A DNA stretch of 64,000 nucleotides from Geothrix oryzae (GCF_030295385.1 NZ_AP027079.1:186001-250000); one strand, 5' to 3'. Shown: positions 31,979 through 40,796, numbered from the stretch's first letter. Notes: a model not told the origin generated them from the sequence alone. Numbers and translations: made by a program.

Positions 31979-34867
31979 TTAGAAGCGGAAGCCGGCAGAG
32001 GCAGTGATGGTGCGGGGGGTGCCGTAGTAGGTGTAGGCGGGAGAGGTCCCGAAGGCGGCGTTCCGGACCCAGGGGGAGTTCAGACCCCCGGTCGGGGTGT
32101 TGAAGGTGCCCGTGGCCGCGTTCCAGCTCGTGTTCCAGCTGGCGAGCTGCTGGTGGTTGAACACATTGCCGATGACGACCTTTCCGAAGGCGGTCACAGC
32201 CTTGCCTCCCACCTTGAAGAGGGGGAAGTCGTGGGTGATGGCCAGATCCAGGTAGGTCTGGGTGGGGAAGACGCCGGCGCCGCGCGTCTGGTCCATGTAC
32301 TGGGTAGCCGAGGTGCCGAACTGGCTCGAGATGGTCGGGCCGGCGAGGCGGGCGGGGGTGATGGAGCGGGTGTTGCTGTAGTGGGCGCCGGAATCGAAGC
32401 GGTAGACCAGGCCGACCGAGGTCTTGCCGAAGTCGTTGTTGAAGACGCGGCTGGCGGTCCAGCGCATGCGGATGGGCACATGGGTGGAGAGGTAGCCTTC
32501 AGGGGTCGTCCACTTGTTGTCGTAGAGCGCGACGCCGTTCTGGACATTGAAGGAGTTCAGGCCCGCTCCGGCGCCGGGGCTGCTGGTGCCTTCACCCTCG
32601 TAGTTGCCCTTGAGGGAGCTCCAGGTGGTGCTGCCCACGATGCTCCACTGGTTGATGTTGTAGTTGCCCTCGATTTCCAGGCCCTTGTACTTGCGGACCG
32701 TGTCGGAGTGGTTGTCCCAGGTGCGGACATAGATCACCGCGCCGAGGGGATTCGTCACGGTGCCGTTGTTGCCGACGCTGTAGTCGATGAGGTTCTTCCA
32801 GTTCTTGGTGACGCCGGTGATCCGCACATAGCCGTCGCCGTTGGAGCCGTAGTTGAAGGAGTAGGCGTAGCTGACCTGGGCCTCGTCCACCGTGGGCGCC
32901 TTCATGTTGGCGCCCAGCCGGACATTCAGCTTGGGGTCGTTGTAGTAGGTGATGCCCGCGGCGGTGAAGTCGTAGTGGGAGAGGTCCTGCAGGTAGGTCA
33001 GGGACTGGGGGCCGGGCGCACCGATGTAGGCATGGTCGATCTCGGTGGGGTTGCCCTGGCTGGTCACCCGCGTGGTGATGCCTTCCAGCACCTTGGCGTT
33101 GTAGCGGGCGAAGCTGGCGCCGAAGATGTGCTTGCTGTCGCCGTTGAGGTCGTATTTCACGCCCAGGCGGGGCGAGAAGCCGCTGGCGCCGGCGGTGGAG
33201 CTGCCGCTCTCATCCTTGGCGTTGTAGCGGTCCCAGCGCACGCCCAGCTGGAAGTTCCAGTGCTGGTCGAGGCTCCACCGGTCGTTGACATAGATGCCGT
33301 CGGATTCGTTCTTGGCCGAGCCGCTGCCGCTCCGCCATTCCCAGATGTCGGTGCCGAAGGCCTGGCGGGTGTTCAGGTTGAGGCCCCGGACGCCGACGGT
33401 GTAGCCGGTGGGGGACTGCTCGTTCTTGGCTTGGCGCTTGCCCTGGTAGTAGTCGATGCCGAAGTCGGTCTGGTGGCTGCCGGCGGCATTCCAGAACAGG
33501 CTGGCCTTGATGTTCAGGGTCTGGTTGTCGCGCTGGTCGCCGCCATCCGTGTTGTTGAAGATGCCGTTGTTGCTATAGCCGCCTATGCCGTAGGTGTAGA
33601 AGGGGCTCTGGCCGTTGGCGGAGCCGCCGGCGGAGAGGTTCTGCTTCTTGTTGCCCATGCGCACTTCAGAGGTGAAGTTCCCGGTCCAGGCCGAGCGCCA
33701 GGACACATTCAGGAACTCGGAGGTGCTGAGCTGGGGCACCAGGGCGCGGAGCTCCGCGGCGGAGTAGTTGCGGTTGATGTCGTTGATGGCCGCGTTCATG
33801 AAGGAGGCGATGACCGTGTGATCCTGATTCACGGCCCAGGTCAGCTTGGCCTGGCGACGGATTTCCTTGGTGTTGGCGGTGTAGCCGGCGTTCAGGCCTT
33901 CGGGGCCGTTCAGGTTGGTGCCCACGGGCCAGAGGTTGTTGACATCCGTCTGGTTGTAGGAGATGGCGCCCGAAGTGGAGGAGTCGGTCTTGAAGAAGGA
34001 GGCCGCGAACCAGAGCTTGTCCTTGAGGATGGGACCGCTCACGAACAGGGTCTTCGTCTCGTTCAGCACATTGTTGATGGCCGTGCGGCTCTGCAGGGGG
34101 GCCGTGGCGTTCCAGGAGGCGTTGCTCAGCTCCCAGCGGAGGGAGCCGGAGAACTCGTTGCTGCCCGAGCGGGTGATGGAGTTGATGACGCCGCCATCCA
34201 CATCGCCGTACTCGGCGGACATGGCACCGGTGACGACCTGGGTCTCCTCGATGGAGTCGTCGATGGTGCGGACGCCGCGGTTGTTGTAGACATTGTCCTC
34301 GATGTTCTGGCCGTCCAGCAGGTAGAGGTTGCCGGAGGTCATGGCGCCGCGGATCTGCACGCGGCCGCCCACGCCGACGGTGACGCCGGGGGTGAGGAGG
34401 GCCACGCCTTCCATCGTGCGGCCGTTGGGCAGCAGGTCGATGGCGTCAGCACGGTAGTTGCTGGCGGTCTTGATGTCGGTCTTGTCGACGGCGGGAGCGG
34501 CCGCGACCACTTCCACCACGGCGCCGCCCGCCTTGCTGAGGGTGACCTTGGGGCTGAAGGTCTGGTCGATGCCCAGCTGTTCGGTGATCTTGCGGGTCTC
34601 CAGGCCTTCCTTGGTGTACTGGATGGTGTAGAAGCCCGGAGGCAGGAGGCGGGCGATGAACTTGCCCGAGGCATCCGTCGTGTAGCTGCGCACGCCCTGC
34701 AGGGCGGGGGAGGTGAGGCGCACGACGACGCCGGCGAGGGGGGCGCCCGCGGCATCCACCACCGTGCCGGTGATGTTGGCGGTCTGGGTGCCCTGTGAGT
34801 ACAAGGCCGCGCCACCCAAGGCGATGAGGGCCGTCATGCGGCCCAGGCGGTTGTTGAGCAGATGCAT
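31979..34867 (-). CDS. TonB-dependent receptor, Oar-like (copy 4, close paralogue of copy 3)
   Basis: A 962-residue receptor with signal peptide MHLLNNRLGRMTALIALGG, a carboxypeptidase-regulatory-like domain (TANITGTVVDAAGAPLAGVV), plug (TMEGVALLTPGVTVGVGGRV, GNLYLLDGQNIEDNVYNNRG) and a barrel ending ...TITASAGFRF. ATG 34867 aligns exactly with the start of receptor 3 and has the same GGAGGATGC RBS context; a possible upstream ATG at 34879 would add four residues and lacks a better RBS. It is the first receptor of the array in transcription order. Each receptor has its own terminator and upstream gap, so the four are likely separate units rather than one operon. Confidence 0.93.
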   Translation of the reverse strand: MHLLNNRLGRMTALIALGGAALYSQGTQTANITGTVVDAAGAPLAGVVVRLTSPALQGVRSYTTDASGKFIARLLPPGFYTIQYTKEGLETRKITEQLGIDQTFSPKVTLSKAGGAVVEVVAAAPAVDKTDIKTASNYRADAIDLLPNGRTMEGVALLTPGVTVGVGGRVQIRGAMTSGNLYLLDGQNIEDNVYNNRGVRTIDDSIEETQVVTGAMSAEYGDVDGGVINSITRSGSNEFSGSLRWELSNASWNATAPLQSRTAINNVLNETKTLFVSGPILKDKLWFAASFFKTDSSTSGAISYNQTDVNNLWPVGTNLNGPEGLNAGYTANTKEIRRQAKLTWAVNQDHTVIASFMNAAINDINRNYSAAELRALVPQLSTSEFLNVSWRSAWTGNFTSEVRMGNKKQNLSAGGSANGQSPFYTYGIGGYSNNGIFNNTDGGDQRDNQTLNIKASLFWNAAGSHQTDFGIDYYQGKRQAKNEQSPTGYTVGVRGLNLNTRQAFGTDIWEWRSGSGSAKNESDGIYVNDRWSLDQHWNFQLGVRWDRYNAKDESGSSTAGASGFSPRLGVKYDLNGDSKHIFGASFARYNAKVLEGITTRVTSQGNPTEIDHAYIGAPGPQSLTYLQDLSHYDFTAAGITYYNDPKLNVRLGANMKAPTVDEAQVSYAYSFNYGSNGDGYVRITGVTKNWKNLIDYSVGNNGTVTNPLGAVIYVRTWDNHSDTVRKYKGLEIEGNYNINQWSIVGSTTWSSLKGNYEGEGTSSPGAGAGLNSFNVQNGVALYDNKWTTPEGYLSTHVPIRMRWTASRVFNNDFGKTSVGLVYRFDSGAHYSNTRSITPARLAGPTISSQFGTSATQYMDQTRGAGVFPTQTYLDLAITHDFPLFKVGGKAVTAFGKVVIGNVFNHQQLASWNTSWNAATGTFNTPTGGLNSPWVRNAAFGTSPAYTYYGTPRTITASAGFRF

Positions 34868-34992
34868 CGCATCCTCCAAAAGGTCGGGATTGAAGGGGAG
34901 ATCCCGAAAAAAACAAATTTCCAGCCTGGTGTTGGGCTAATGCAGCCCTCCAGATGCGCTTGGCATCTGAGGCTGGGCTGAATTCATGGATC

Positions 34993-35083
34993 AAGATCGA
35001 AGGGAACTGGAAGGTAACCTTACCAGAACCGGGGTGCCAATTCCCGATTCCCTGAAAAAGTTGGGAACCATCCGTCCGGGCGG
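34993..35083 (-). promoter_or_regulatory. Conserved upstream block of TonB receptor 4
   Basis: This is the counterpart of 31705-31792: AAGATCGAAGGGAACTGG..., then GTAACCTTACCAGAAC and GGGAACCATCC on the plus strand. It is 126-216 bases upstream of the receptor 4 start. The block contains an imperfect palindrome GGTAACCTTACC. The exact promoter boxes are not clear. Confidence 0.5.
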
Positions 35084-35114
35084 CGCATAAGCCCCTGCCC
35101 TGATGCAGGCGGGC

Positions 35115-36419
35115 TCAGCAGCCGATGGTGTCCAGGAGCCAGGGGGAGGAAGCGGGTGCATCCTGCGCCCATACAAGGGTGGACAGGTATAATTCCGGCT
35201 TTATGGACTGATTTGCTTTGGCGAGGACCTGGAACAGGGGATCGCCCTTGGCTACCTTCTGTCCAACGGCGACCTGGACCCGGATGCCGACCCCGAGGTC
35301 GAGGACATCGTGGCGGTCCTTCCGGCCGGCGCCGAGATCCATGGCGAGGAGCCCGAGGGCCCGTCCGTCGATGGCCGAGATGTACCCGTCCCGGTCGGCC
35401 CGGACCTCAACGGTCTGGCCGGGCTGGGGCAGGCGGCTGAAGTCGTCCAGGGCCGTCGCGTCGCCCCCGTTGAGGGCCACGAACCGCCGCAGGGTCTCCA
35501 GGGCGGAACCATCCTGGAGGCTGGCCTGGACCTTGGCCTGGGCCTCGGGCAGGGTCCGGGCGGCGCCGCCCATGATCAGCATCTCGGCGGCCAGGCGGAA
35601 GCTCATCTGGGCCAGCTCGGACTCGGCGTGCCCGCCGCGGAGGATCTCCACGGACTCCATGACTTCGAGGGCGTTGCCGATGGCCCAGCCCAGGGGCGCG
35701 TCCATGCGGGTGATGAGGGCGCGGATCTGCATGCCGTGGGCCGTGCCGACATCCACCATGCTCTGGGCCAGGGTGCGGGCATCGTCGAGCGTCTTCATGA
35801 AGGCGGTGGCCCCGCACTTCACATCGAGCACCAGCGCATCGGCGCCACCCGCCAGCTTCTTGGACATGATGCTGGCGGTGATGAGGGGGATGCTCTCGAC
35901 CGTGGCCGTCACATCCCGCAGTGCGTAGAGCTTCTTGTCCGCGGGGGCGATGTCGCCGGTGGGCGCCGAGTTGGCGAAGCGGGTCTCCCGCAGGCTCCGG
36001 ATGAACTCCGCATCGGTGAGCTCGACCTTGAGGCCGGGAATGGCGGCGAACTTGTCGATGGTGCCGCCGGTGTGGCCCAGTCCGCGCCCGCTGAACATGG
36101 GGCAGGGCACGCCGCAGGCGGCCACGATGGGGCCGAGGATCAGGGTGGTCTTGTCGCCGACGCCACCGGTGCTGTGCTTATCCACCTTGATGCCCGGCAC
36201 GGCGGACAGGTCCATCCGGATGCCGGAATCGCGCATGGCCAGGGTGAGGGCCAGGGTCTCCTCGGTGGTCATTCCGCGCCAGCAGATGGCCATGAGGAGG
36301 GAGGCGCTCTGTTCGTCGGCGATGCTGCCGTCGGCCGCGCCCTTCACCCAGAAGGCGATCTGCTCCTGCGACAGGGCTCCGCCCAGCTTCTTGGTGTAGA
36401 TCAGGTCGTACATCCGCAT
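35115..36419 (-). CDS. deoA: Pyrimidine-nucleoside / thymidine phosphorylase
   Basis: A 434-residue nucleoside phosphorylase II family enzyme that cleaves thymidine or uridine with phosphate, for salvage. The family signature is KVDKHSTGGVGDKTTLI, preceded by MRDSGIRMDLS and followed by the SGRGLGHTGGTIDK phosphate loop. The C-terminal domain (RADRDGYISAIDGRALG, VGQKVAKGDPLFQV) is the usual biotinyl-like domain of this family. ATG 36419 has GAGGGGGC about 8 bases upstream; a second ATG lies two codons downstream. It is 25 bases downstream of the membrane-anchored protein gene and probably shares its transcript. The gene symbol is assigned on family level; Pdp-type specificity is possible. Confidence 0.93.
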   Translation of the reverse strand: MRMYDLIYTKKLGGALSQEQIAFWVKGAADGSIADEQSASLLMAICWRGMTTEETLALTLAMRDSGIRMDLSAVPGIKVDKHSTGGVGDKTTLILGPIVAACGVPCPMFSGRGLGHTGGTIDKFAAIPGLKVELTDAEFIRSLRETRFANSAPTGDIAPADKKLYALRDVTATVESIPLITASIMSKKLAGGADALVLDVKCGATAFMKTLDDARTLAQSMVDVGTAHGMQIRALITRMDAPLGWAIGNALEVMESVEILRGGHAESELAQMSFRLAAEMLIMGGAARTLPEAQAKVQASLQDGSALETLRRFVALNGGDATALDDFSRLPQPGQTVEVRADRDGYISAIDGRALGLLAMDLGAGRKDRHDVLDLGVGIRVQVAVGQKVAKGDPLFQVLAKANQSIKPELYLSTLVWAQDAPASSPWLLDTIGC

Positions 36420-36444
36420 GGGATGCCCCCTCTGGTGATTCGCG

Positions 36445-37125
36445 TCAGATGCTCTGGACCAGGCGCTCCATGGCGTCCGCATCCCCGCGGCCCTTGAAGC
36501 GGGCCTTGTATTCCGTCAGGTCCTTCAGGGCCTGGGCGCGGTCCCCGGCGAGACGATCCGTTTCCAGCTGGCTGGACCAGAACGCCTCGGCCCAGGGCTC
36601 GCCGGGCTGGGCTTTGGCGCGCAGGGGGTCGAGCTGGAGGCGGGCGGCGGGAGCCTGGCCCAGGGCGATGGCCCGCTGGGCCAGGCGGATGTGCGTCCAG
36701 GCATCGTCGGCGGCGACCGGCGCCGGTGCCTTGCCGTCCAGGGCCAGGCGCCAGGTGGCCAGCAGGCCCGCCGAAGCGGCCTTGCGGGAGGAGGGGGCTT
36801 CCGCCACCAGGGTCTCCAGGCGGCCGAGGCGCTCGCGCATGCGCTTCTCCACCTCGGCAGGGGGCAGGGGCGTGATGCCATCCCCCTCGACTTCCATCTG
36901 GAGCGCGGACAAGGCGGCCTCGTGCTTCTCGGCGGCCTGGGTCCGGTAGGCGCTCCAGGCGCCGTAGACCAGGCCGAGGGCGATCACCGAAACGACGCCG
37001 ATGAGGATGGGCTTGAGCAGGCCGCCGTCTTCCTTTTCGCCCTGGCCCAGCTTGGTCTGGAAGTGGGCCAGGCTCTGCGCAGGCTTCTGGACCTGGATCT
37101 CGCGGTCTTTGGTGACACGGGCCAT
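36445..37125 (-). CDS. Single-pass membrane-anchored protein of unknown function
   Basis: A 226-residue protein. About 35 polar N-terminal residues (MARVTKDREIQVQKPAQSLAHFQTKL...) are followed by one membrane segment (~39-58, PILIGVVSVIALGLVYGAWS) and a helical periplasmic domain rich in Ala, Leu, Glu and Arg that resembles TPR-like scaffolds such as YfgM. ATG 37125 is chosen for its AAGAAGAGG RBS; upstream in-frame sequence runs into the tRNA gene. It is the first gene before deoA and is divergent from tRNA-Phe. A role as a periplasmic helical adaptor is plausible, but no family could be assigned. Confidence 0.75.
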   Translation of the reverse strand: MARVTKDREIQVQKPAQSLAHFQTKLGQGEKEDGGLLKPILIGVVSVIALGLVYGAWSAYRTQAAEKHEAALSALQMEVEGDGITPLPPAEVEKRMRERLGRLETLVAEAPSSRKAASAGLLATWRLALDGKAPAPVAADDAWTHIRLAQRAIALGQAPAARLQLDPLRAKAQPGEPWAEAFWSSQLETDRLAGDRAQALKDLTEYKARFKGRGDADAMERLVQSI

Positions 37126-37192
37126 GGTGAACCTCTTCTTCCGAGCAGTACTCGAACCATAGAGGATGCACCAATCCCCTCCCTCCCCGCAC

Positions 37193-37220
37193 TTGAAAAT
37201 GCGCGCCTGGCTGGTATCCT
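37193..37220 (+). promoter_or_regulatory. Promoter of tRNA-Phe
   Basis: TTGAAA (37193-37198) and TATCCT (37215-37220) are separated by 16 bases and end 10 bases before the tRNA, which matches a sigma-70 promoter for a short 5' leader. Confidence 0.6.
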
Positions 37221-37230
37221 GGACCTTCCT

Positions 37231-37306
37231 GCCTGGGTAGCTCAGTTGGTAGAGCAATGGATTGAAAATCCATGTGTCGGCGGTTCGATTCCGTCTCCAG
37301 GCACCA
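37231..37306 (+). tRNA. tRNA-Phe (anticodon GAA)
   Basis: A complete 76-base cloverleaf. The acceptor stem GCCTGGG pairs with TCCAGGC (one G-T pair), the D stem is GCTC/GAGC, the anticodon stem is ATGGA/TCCAT with loop TTGAAAA and anticodon GAA, and the T arm is GGCGG-TTCGATT-CCGTC. The 3' CCA is encoded. The following region has a hairpin, so it is transcribed alone. Confidence 0.98.
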
Positions 37307-37311
37307 CACAA

Positions 37312-37339
37312 CGCCCTGATCCTTCAACGGTTCAGGGCG
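37312..37339 (+). terminator. Possible terminator after tRNA-Phe
   Basis: CGCCCTGA and TCAGGGCG form an 8-base stem with a 12-base loop starting five bases after the tRNA CCA. There is only a weak T tract (CTTCC). Confidence 0.5.
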
Positions 37340-37462
37340 CTTCCATGTTCGGCCAAGCCGGGAGGACCGGAGCGGTTCCCACCTGATCCCGCTTTCCGTC
37401 ATGGTTTCAGGGTTCGCCGCGTCGAAGAACTGCTGGCCCTGAGCCTGCGGCGCTCGGGAAAG

Positions 37463-37489
37463 CGCAGAGCCGGCTTAGCCGGCTCTGCG
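37463..37489 (-). terminator. Hairpin terminator after the subtilase gene
   Basis: CGCAGAGCCGGC pairs perfectly with GCCGGCTCTGCG over 12 bases around a 3-base loop, about 25 bases past the subtilase stop. On the minus strand it is followed by CTTTCC. Confidence 0.7.
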
Positions 37490-37513
37490 ATGAGGGTGGG
37501 TCCTCGCTCCGAT

Positions 37514-38815
37514 TCAACGCACGGCGGCCAGGGCGTTCACGCGACCTCGTCTCGAATAGGGATCGGCACCCGGCGCGAGGATATCCTCGGCGCTCTGCTC
37601 GATTCTGCGCTTCAGCTCGGCCGGTGATAGCTTTCCGTATTTGCCGACGATCAGGGCCGCCACACCGGAGACATGCGGGGCAGCCATGGAGGTTCCGGCG
37701 GCGAAAAAGTAGCCGGTGGCGCTTCCCGGGCTGATCACCATGTCGAGGGGATAGCTCGAGGCGTTGACATAGTCGCCCCCGGGGGCGGCCACGCTCACCA
37801 CGGATTGGCCGAAGTTCGTGTAGGAGGCTGGCCGGTCGAAGTCGGCCAATCCGTTCGGCCCGGTGGCGGCGATCGCCATGCCGTGGCCCGACTGCGCCGG
37901 AATGGACCAAAGGCGGCTGTTGAGATCGACCCCGTCATTGCCCGCGGCGCTGACGCACAGGGTGCCTGCGGCGGTGGCGTGGTTGATGGCCCGGTTGAGG
38001 GCGGCGATCAGCGGGCCGGCCCCACCGCCGCCGGCGTTGATGCGATCGAAGGCGGTACCCAGGCTCATGTTGATGACATCGGCCTGAACGAGGGGACCCG
38101 AGGCGTACATGAGCCCTTGGATCAACCACGAGAACGATCCGCTTCCGGATTCCCCAAGCACCTTCACGGCCACGATCTCGGCCTCCGGTGCTACGCCCTG
38201 GATGCCGCGGTTGTTGATGGGGGCGGCGATGATGCCGGCCACATGGGTGCCGTGGTTGAAGCCCGCCAGCTTCGGCACCACGCCCTCACCGGGAACGAAG
38301 GAGGCACTGAGGCTCCAGTTCAGATTGGGGCTGATGTCTGGATGATCCTTCCAGATCCCGGAATCGAGCACCGCCACCCGAGCCCGCTTGACCCCATGAC
38401 CCCGGTCTCCGTTGAGCGCCGCCTCGTCGGCCTTGATCTGCCGAATGTTCCATTGGTACCCCCCATAGGGCTCGGAGTTGACGCCAAGCGCCTGGAGGTC
38501 GGATGCGGAGGCTTCGATGGCCTTCTCGTTGTTGATCCACTGCACCTCGATGTCCTCGGCGGCCTGCTGCACCCGATGATCGGCGCTGACGATGGCCAGG
38601 AAGTCCGGGTTATCGGAGGCTGCCAGCACCACGCCGATGTCGTGGATCCGCCCGGTGACCGTGGCGCCCGCACGGGCCATCAGGTCGTCCAGGTCGGCGC
38701 TCCCGGGCCCCCGGCCCTTGGCCAGGATCAGATAGTTGTGCAGCGGACCCGCCGCGAAGGCAGCGTCGCCCGACAGGGCAAGGACGCCGAGCAGCGCCAT
38801 CGAGAACTTGTTCAT
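37514..38815 (-). CDS. Secreted subtilisin-like serine protease (S8 family)
   Basis: A 433-residue secreted protease. The signal peptide is [21 protein letters not shown]. Residues ~25-110 resemble an inhibitor I9-type propeptide, and the catalytic domain runs from ~120 to the end. The triad is Asp151 (VAVLDSGIW), His191 ([10 protein letters not shown]) and Ser376 ([12 protein letters not shown]), with the oxyanion Asn293 in AAGNDG. There is no C-terminal secretion domain, so it is probably released to the periplasm or outside. ATG 38815 is chosen over the GTG one codon upstream because GGAG is 8 bases from the ATG. A strong promoter (38904-38932) and own terminator make it monocistronic. Confidence 0.95.
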   Translation of the reverse strand: MNKFSMALLGVLALSGDAAFAAGPLHNYLILAKGRGPGSADLDDLMARAGATVTGRIHDIGVVLAASDNPDFLAIVSADHRVQQAAEDIEVQWINNEKAIEASASDLQALGVNSEPYGGYQWNIRQIKADEAALNGDRGHGVKRARVAVLDSGIWKDHPDISPNLNWSLSASFVPGEGVVPKLAGFNHGTHVAGIIAAPINNRGIQGVAPEAEIVAVKVLGESGSGSFSWLIQGLMYASGPLVQADVINMSLGTAFDRINAGGGGAGPLIAALNRAINHATAAGTLCVSAAGNDGVDLNSRLWSIPAQSGHGMAIAATGPNGLADFDRPASYTNFGQSVVSVAAPGGDYVNASSYPLDMVISPGSATGYFFAAGTSMAAPHVSGVAALIVGKYGKLSPAELKRRIEQSAEDILAPGADPYSRRGRVNALAAVR

Positions 38816-39145
38816 CACCGATCTCCTTCATCGAGCCGTCGGCGAGCCGACCGCGTGGTTGGGTGGATGGAAACAAGAACTTGCAAAAGTAAAAGGCGGA
38901 CCAATCGTAATGATTGTTTTTTCTGATGTCAATTCATGACTTTTAAGTTGCCTATATGGTGTGGATTTGGCCTCAATGGGCTTCGGTCTCTCACCCGATG
39001 CCGGCGCCGCGCTGCCTCCGGGATTCCGATCACGGGCCGTGCCGGTCATCCGGGCGAAGCGAGTCCACGGTCCATCCGCGCGGGCCCGTGCCCCACGGGG
39101 ATTCTTGGGGCGATTAAGCTGGGGGTTCCCGTTTCGGAGTCCTCG
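38816..39145. other. Divergent intergenic region with an AT-rich promoter island
   Basis: No gene is seen in these 330 bases. The segment 38870-38960 is AT-rich and holds the subtilase promoter. Plus-strand sequence before 39146 is GC-rich and could be read in frame with the exported protein, but has no signal peptide or RBS to support an earlier start. Confidence 0.6.
38904..38932 (-). promoter_or_regulatory. Strong sigma-70-type promoter of the subtilase gene
   Basis: On the minus strand TTGACA (38932-38927) and TACGAT (38909-38904) are separated by exactly 17 bases in an AT-rich segment. This is the best consensus promoter noticed in the window and predicts an untranslated leader of about 80 bases. 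Confidence 0.75.
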
Positions 39146-39739
39146 ATGCCCTTGCTGTTGATCGCCCCGCCCGCCTTGATGGCCCAGGCCCTGCCCCCTG
39201 TCGCCCCGCAGGCTCTGGAGCATGTGCAGGATCTGCTGGAAGCCATTCCGGAGGCCCTGATCGACGGCAAGCCGGGCACCATGCGCGGGCTGGTGGCCAA
39301 GGCGAAGGCCGGATGGGACAAGGCCCGGCCCGAACTGCGCAAGGCGATGCCCGAGCCCGAGCTCATCTTCATCGACCGGCAGCTGAAGGCCATGCAGACG
39401 ATGAAGCCCCGGGAGCAGGCGGTGGGCGCTCTGGGCATCTCGTCCACGCTGAGCCGCTTCCAGGGGAAGTCGCGCCAGCAGGACCTGCTGACGGCGGATC
39501 GGGCGACCATGCTGGCGTGGTGCGGCGTGGATGCGGGGCAGTGGAACCAGCTGCCCCGGGTGGCCGAGGCCTTCAAGCCCCTGATCGACCAGGACAAGGG
39601 CCAGCATCCCCTGGTCGTGGCGGGCATTCAGGAGGCGCTGAAGCGGTTCCAGGCCAACCAGCAGAAGCACCAGGCGGCCGGGGCCAAGAAGGCCCTGAAG
39701 GACCTCCTGGGTTTCGTGGACATGCTCGAGAAGCCCTGA
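39146..39739 (+). CDS. Exported protein of unknown function
   Basis: A 197-residue protein. The N-terminus MPLLLIAPPALMAQALPPV looks like a short signal peptide although it lacks basic residues. The rest is mostly helical and charged, with conserved-looking segments ELIFIDRQLKAMQTMKPREQA, RFQGKSRQQDLLTADRATML and WCGVDAGQWNQLPRVAEAF. I do not recognise the family. ATG 39146 is preferred over in-frame sequence upstream because of TCGGAG at 7 bases and because the upstream stretch is arginine-rich low-complexity translation. It stands between the divergent subtilase and the convergent SurA-like lipoprotein, with a very strong hairpin after it. Confidence 0.7.
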   Translation: MPLLLIAPPALMAQALPPVAPQALEHVQDLLEAIPEALIDGKPGTMRGLVAKAKAGWDKARPELRKAMPEPELIFIDRQLKAMQTMKPREQAVGALGISSTLSRFQGKSRQQDLLTADRATMLAWCGVDAGQWNQLPRVAEAFKPLIDQDKGQHPLVVAGIQEALKRFQANQQKHQAAGAKKALKDLLGFVDMLEKP

Positions 39740-39749
39740 ACCGGTCGCT

Positions 39750-39793
39750 CCCCACGCAACGAGGCCCCCGACTGGGGGCCTCGTTGCGTGGGG
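39750..39793. terminator. Very stable hairpin between convergent genes
   Basis: A perfect 20-base stem (arms 39750-39769 and 39774-39793) encloses GACT. It lies 11 bases past the stop of the exported protein and 9 bases past that of the foldase gene, so it can serve both. No T tract is present. Confidence 0.8.
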
Positions 39794-39802
39794 AGGAGAT
39801 TC

Positions 39803-40414
39803 CTACTCCCCCGCGGGCCGGTATTCATCGGCCAGGGTGACGGGCACCTTGGCCTTGATCTCCTTCTGGACTTCCTGGCTCATGGACTGGGCGCGCTGCT
39901 GCTTCCAGAGCTCCGGCAGCTGGGCCTTCACGGTCTCGAAGGGGGGGACGCCCTGGGCGCGGCCCGAGGCCTGGAGGAGGGCCACCCGCTCCTTGTAGAA
40001 GGCCAGGAGCTGATCGTCGGTGGGCTCGACCTTGGTCATGCGCTTCTGCATCAGGGCCTGGAAGTAGATGTTGGCCTGCTGCTGCTCCATCTGGCGCTTC
40101 ACGGCAGGATCCTGGTCCAGGCCGGTCTGCTTGGCGTAGACGGCGATGGCCCTGGACATGGCGATGCGGCTGGCCAGCTGGGCGCGCTCGTCCCGGGCGG
40201 CGGGATCGGTCAGGAAGGTCTGGGCATCCTTGGCATCGGGCGACAAGGTCTTCACCACATCCTGGAATTCCGCCTCGGTGATCTTCTCGCCGCCGACATT
40301 GGCGATGACGCGGCTGGTGTCGGCCTTGCCCTTGCCGCAACCCACGGACAAGGCCAGCGACAAGGCGAAAGCCGACCCGGCGAAGAGGGCGGCATGATGG
40401 GTCAGCTTGGACAT
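39803..40414 (-). CDS. SurA/PrsA-type N-terminal foldase lipoprotein without PPIase domain
   Basis: A 203-residue exported protein. The signal sequence ends in LSLALSVGCGKGKAD; the Cys is likely lipidated although the lipobox is weak. The mature part begins VIANVGGEKITEAEFQDVVK, the typical opening of SurA/PrsA/PpiD N-terminal domains, and continues as helices (SRAIAVYAKQTGLDQDPAVKRQM, PTDDQLLAFYKERVALLQASG). No parvulin domain follows, so it would be a chaperone-like holdase rather than an isomerase. ATG 40414 follows GGGGAGATT and begins a good signal peptide. It is divergent from the glutaredoxin gene with only 55 bases between starts. Confidence 0.82.
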   Translation of the reverse strand: MSKLTHHAALFAGSAFALSLALSVGCGKGKADTSRVIANVGGEKITEAEFQDVVKTLSPDAKDAQTFLTDPAARDERAQLASRIAMSRAIAVYAKQTGLDQDPAVKRQMEQQQANIYFQALMQKRMTKVEPTDDQLLAFYKERVALLQASGRAQGVPPFETVKAQLPELWKQQRAQSMSQEVQKEIKAKVPVTLADEYRPAGE

Positions 40415-40469
40415 GGAATCTCCCCGAAGAGCATCAAAGGATCCAGAATGACAGGTCCGGGAGGATCCC

Positions 40470-40763
40470 ATGAGCCGAATCGAAGACCTGGAAGCCCTGG
40501 ATCTGGCCGTCTACGGGGCAACCTGGTGCCCGGATTGCCGCCGCCTGGAGGCCTGGCTGGCCGAGCACGGGGTGGCCCATCACAAGGTGGACATCGAGAC
40601 CGAGCCCGGGGCGGCCGAGAAGCTGGAGGCCGAGACGGGCAAGCGGGCCATCCCGTTCGTGCTGGTGGACGGGAAGCGCTGGGTCCGGGGCTACCACAAG
40701 GAGCTGCCCCAGCGGCTGGACGGGGACCTGCTTGTGGAGGAGTTGCTGGCGGCCCGGAGCTGA
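40470..40763 (+). CDS. Glutaredoxin-like protein (CPDC active site)
   Basis: A 97-residue thioredoxin-fold protein. The active site is Cys20-Pro-Asp-Cys23 in VYGATWCPDCRRLEAWL, with the cis-Pro in KRAIPFVLVDGKRWVRGY. It resembles NrdH/mycoredoxin and glutaredoxin 3-size proteins and would reduce disulfides or mixed disulfides in the cytoplasm. The start ATG has an AGGATCCC-like RBS. The last 24 codons are duplicated downstream at 40858-40928, with a 51-base palindromic element between. Between the stop and that element there is nothing else. Whether the gene itself was restored or replaced by recombination is discussed in the findings. Confidence 0.88.
   Translation: MSRIEDLEALDLAVYGATWCPDCRRLEAWLAEHGVAHHKVDIETEPGAAEKLEAETGKRAIPFVLVDGKRWVRGYHKELPQRLDGDLLVEELLAARS
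40681..40751 (+). repeat. Direct repeat, copy 1: 3' end of the glutaredoxin gene
   Basis: This 71-base segment inside the glutaredoxin coding sequence matches 40858-40928 with four substitutions and no gap. Confidence 0.95.
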
Positions 40764-40796
40764 CGCCGCCCTGGACACGCGCTTGATGCTCACCGG

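Noticed and set aside
35020-35045. Sigma-54 promoter (TGGCAC-N5-TT) in the upstream block of TonB receptor 4
   Set aside because: The -12 element lacks TTGC, and the paralogous block upstream of receptor 3 does not keep the TGGCAC, so it is probably chance.
37311-37400. Integration site (att) at the 3' end of tRNA-Phe
   Set aside because: No second copy of the tRNA 3' end and no integrase gene were seen in the window.
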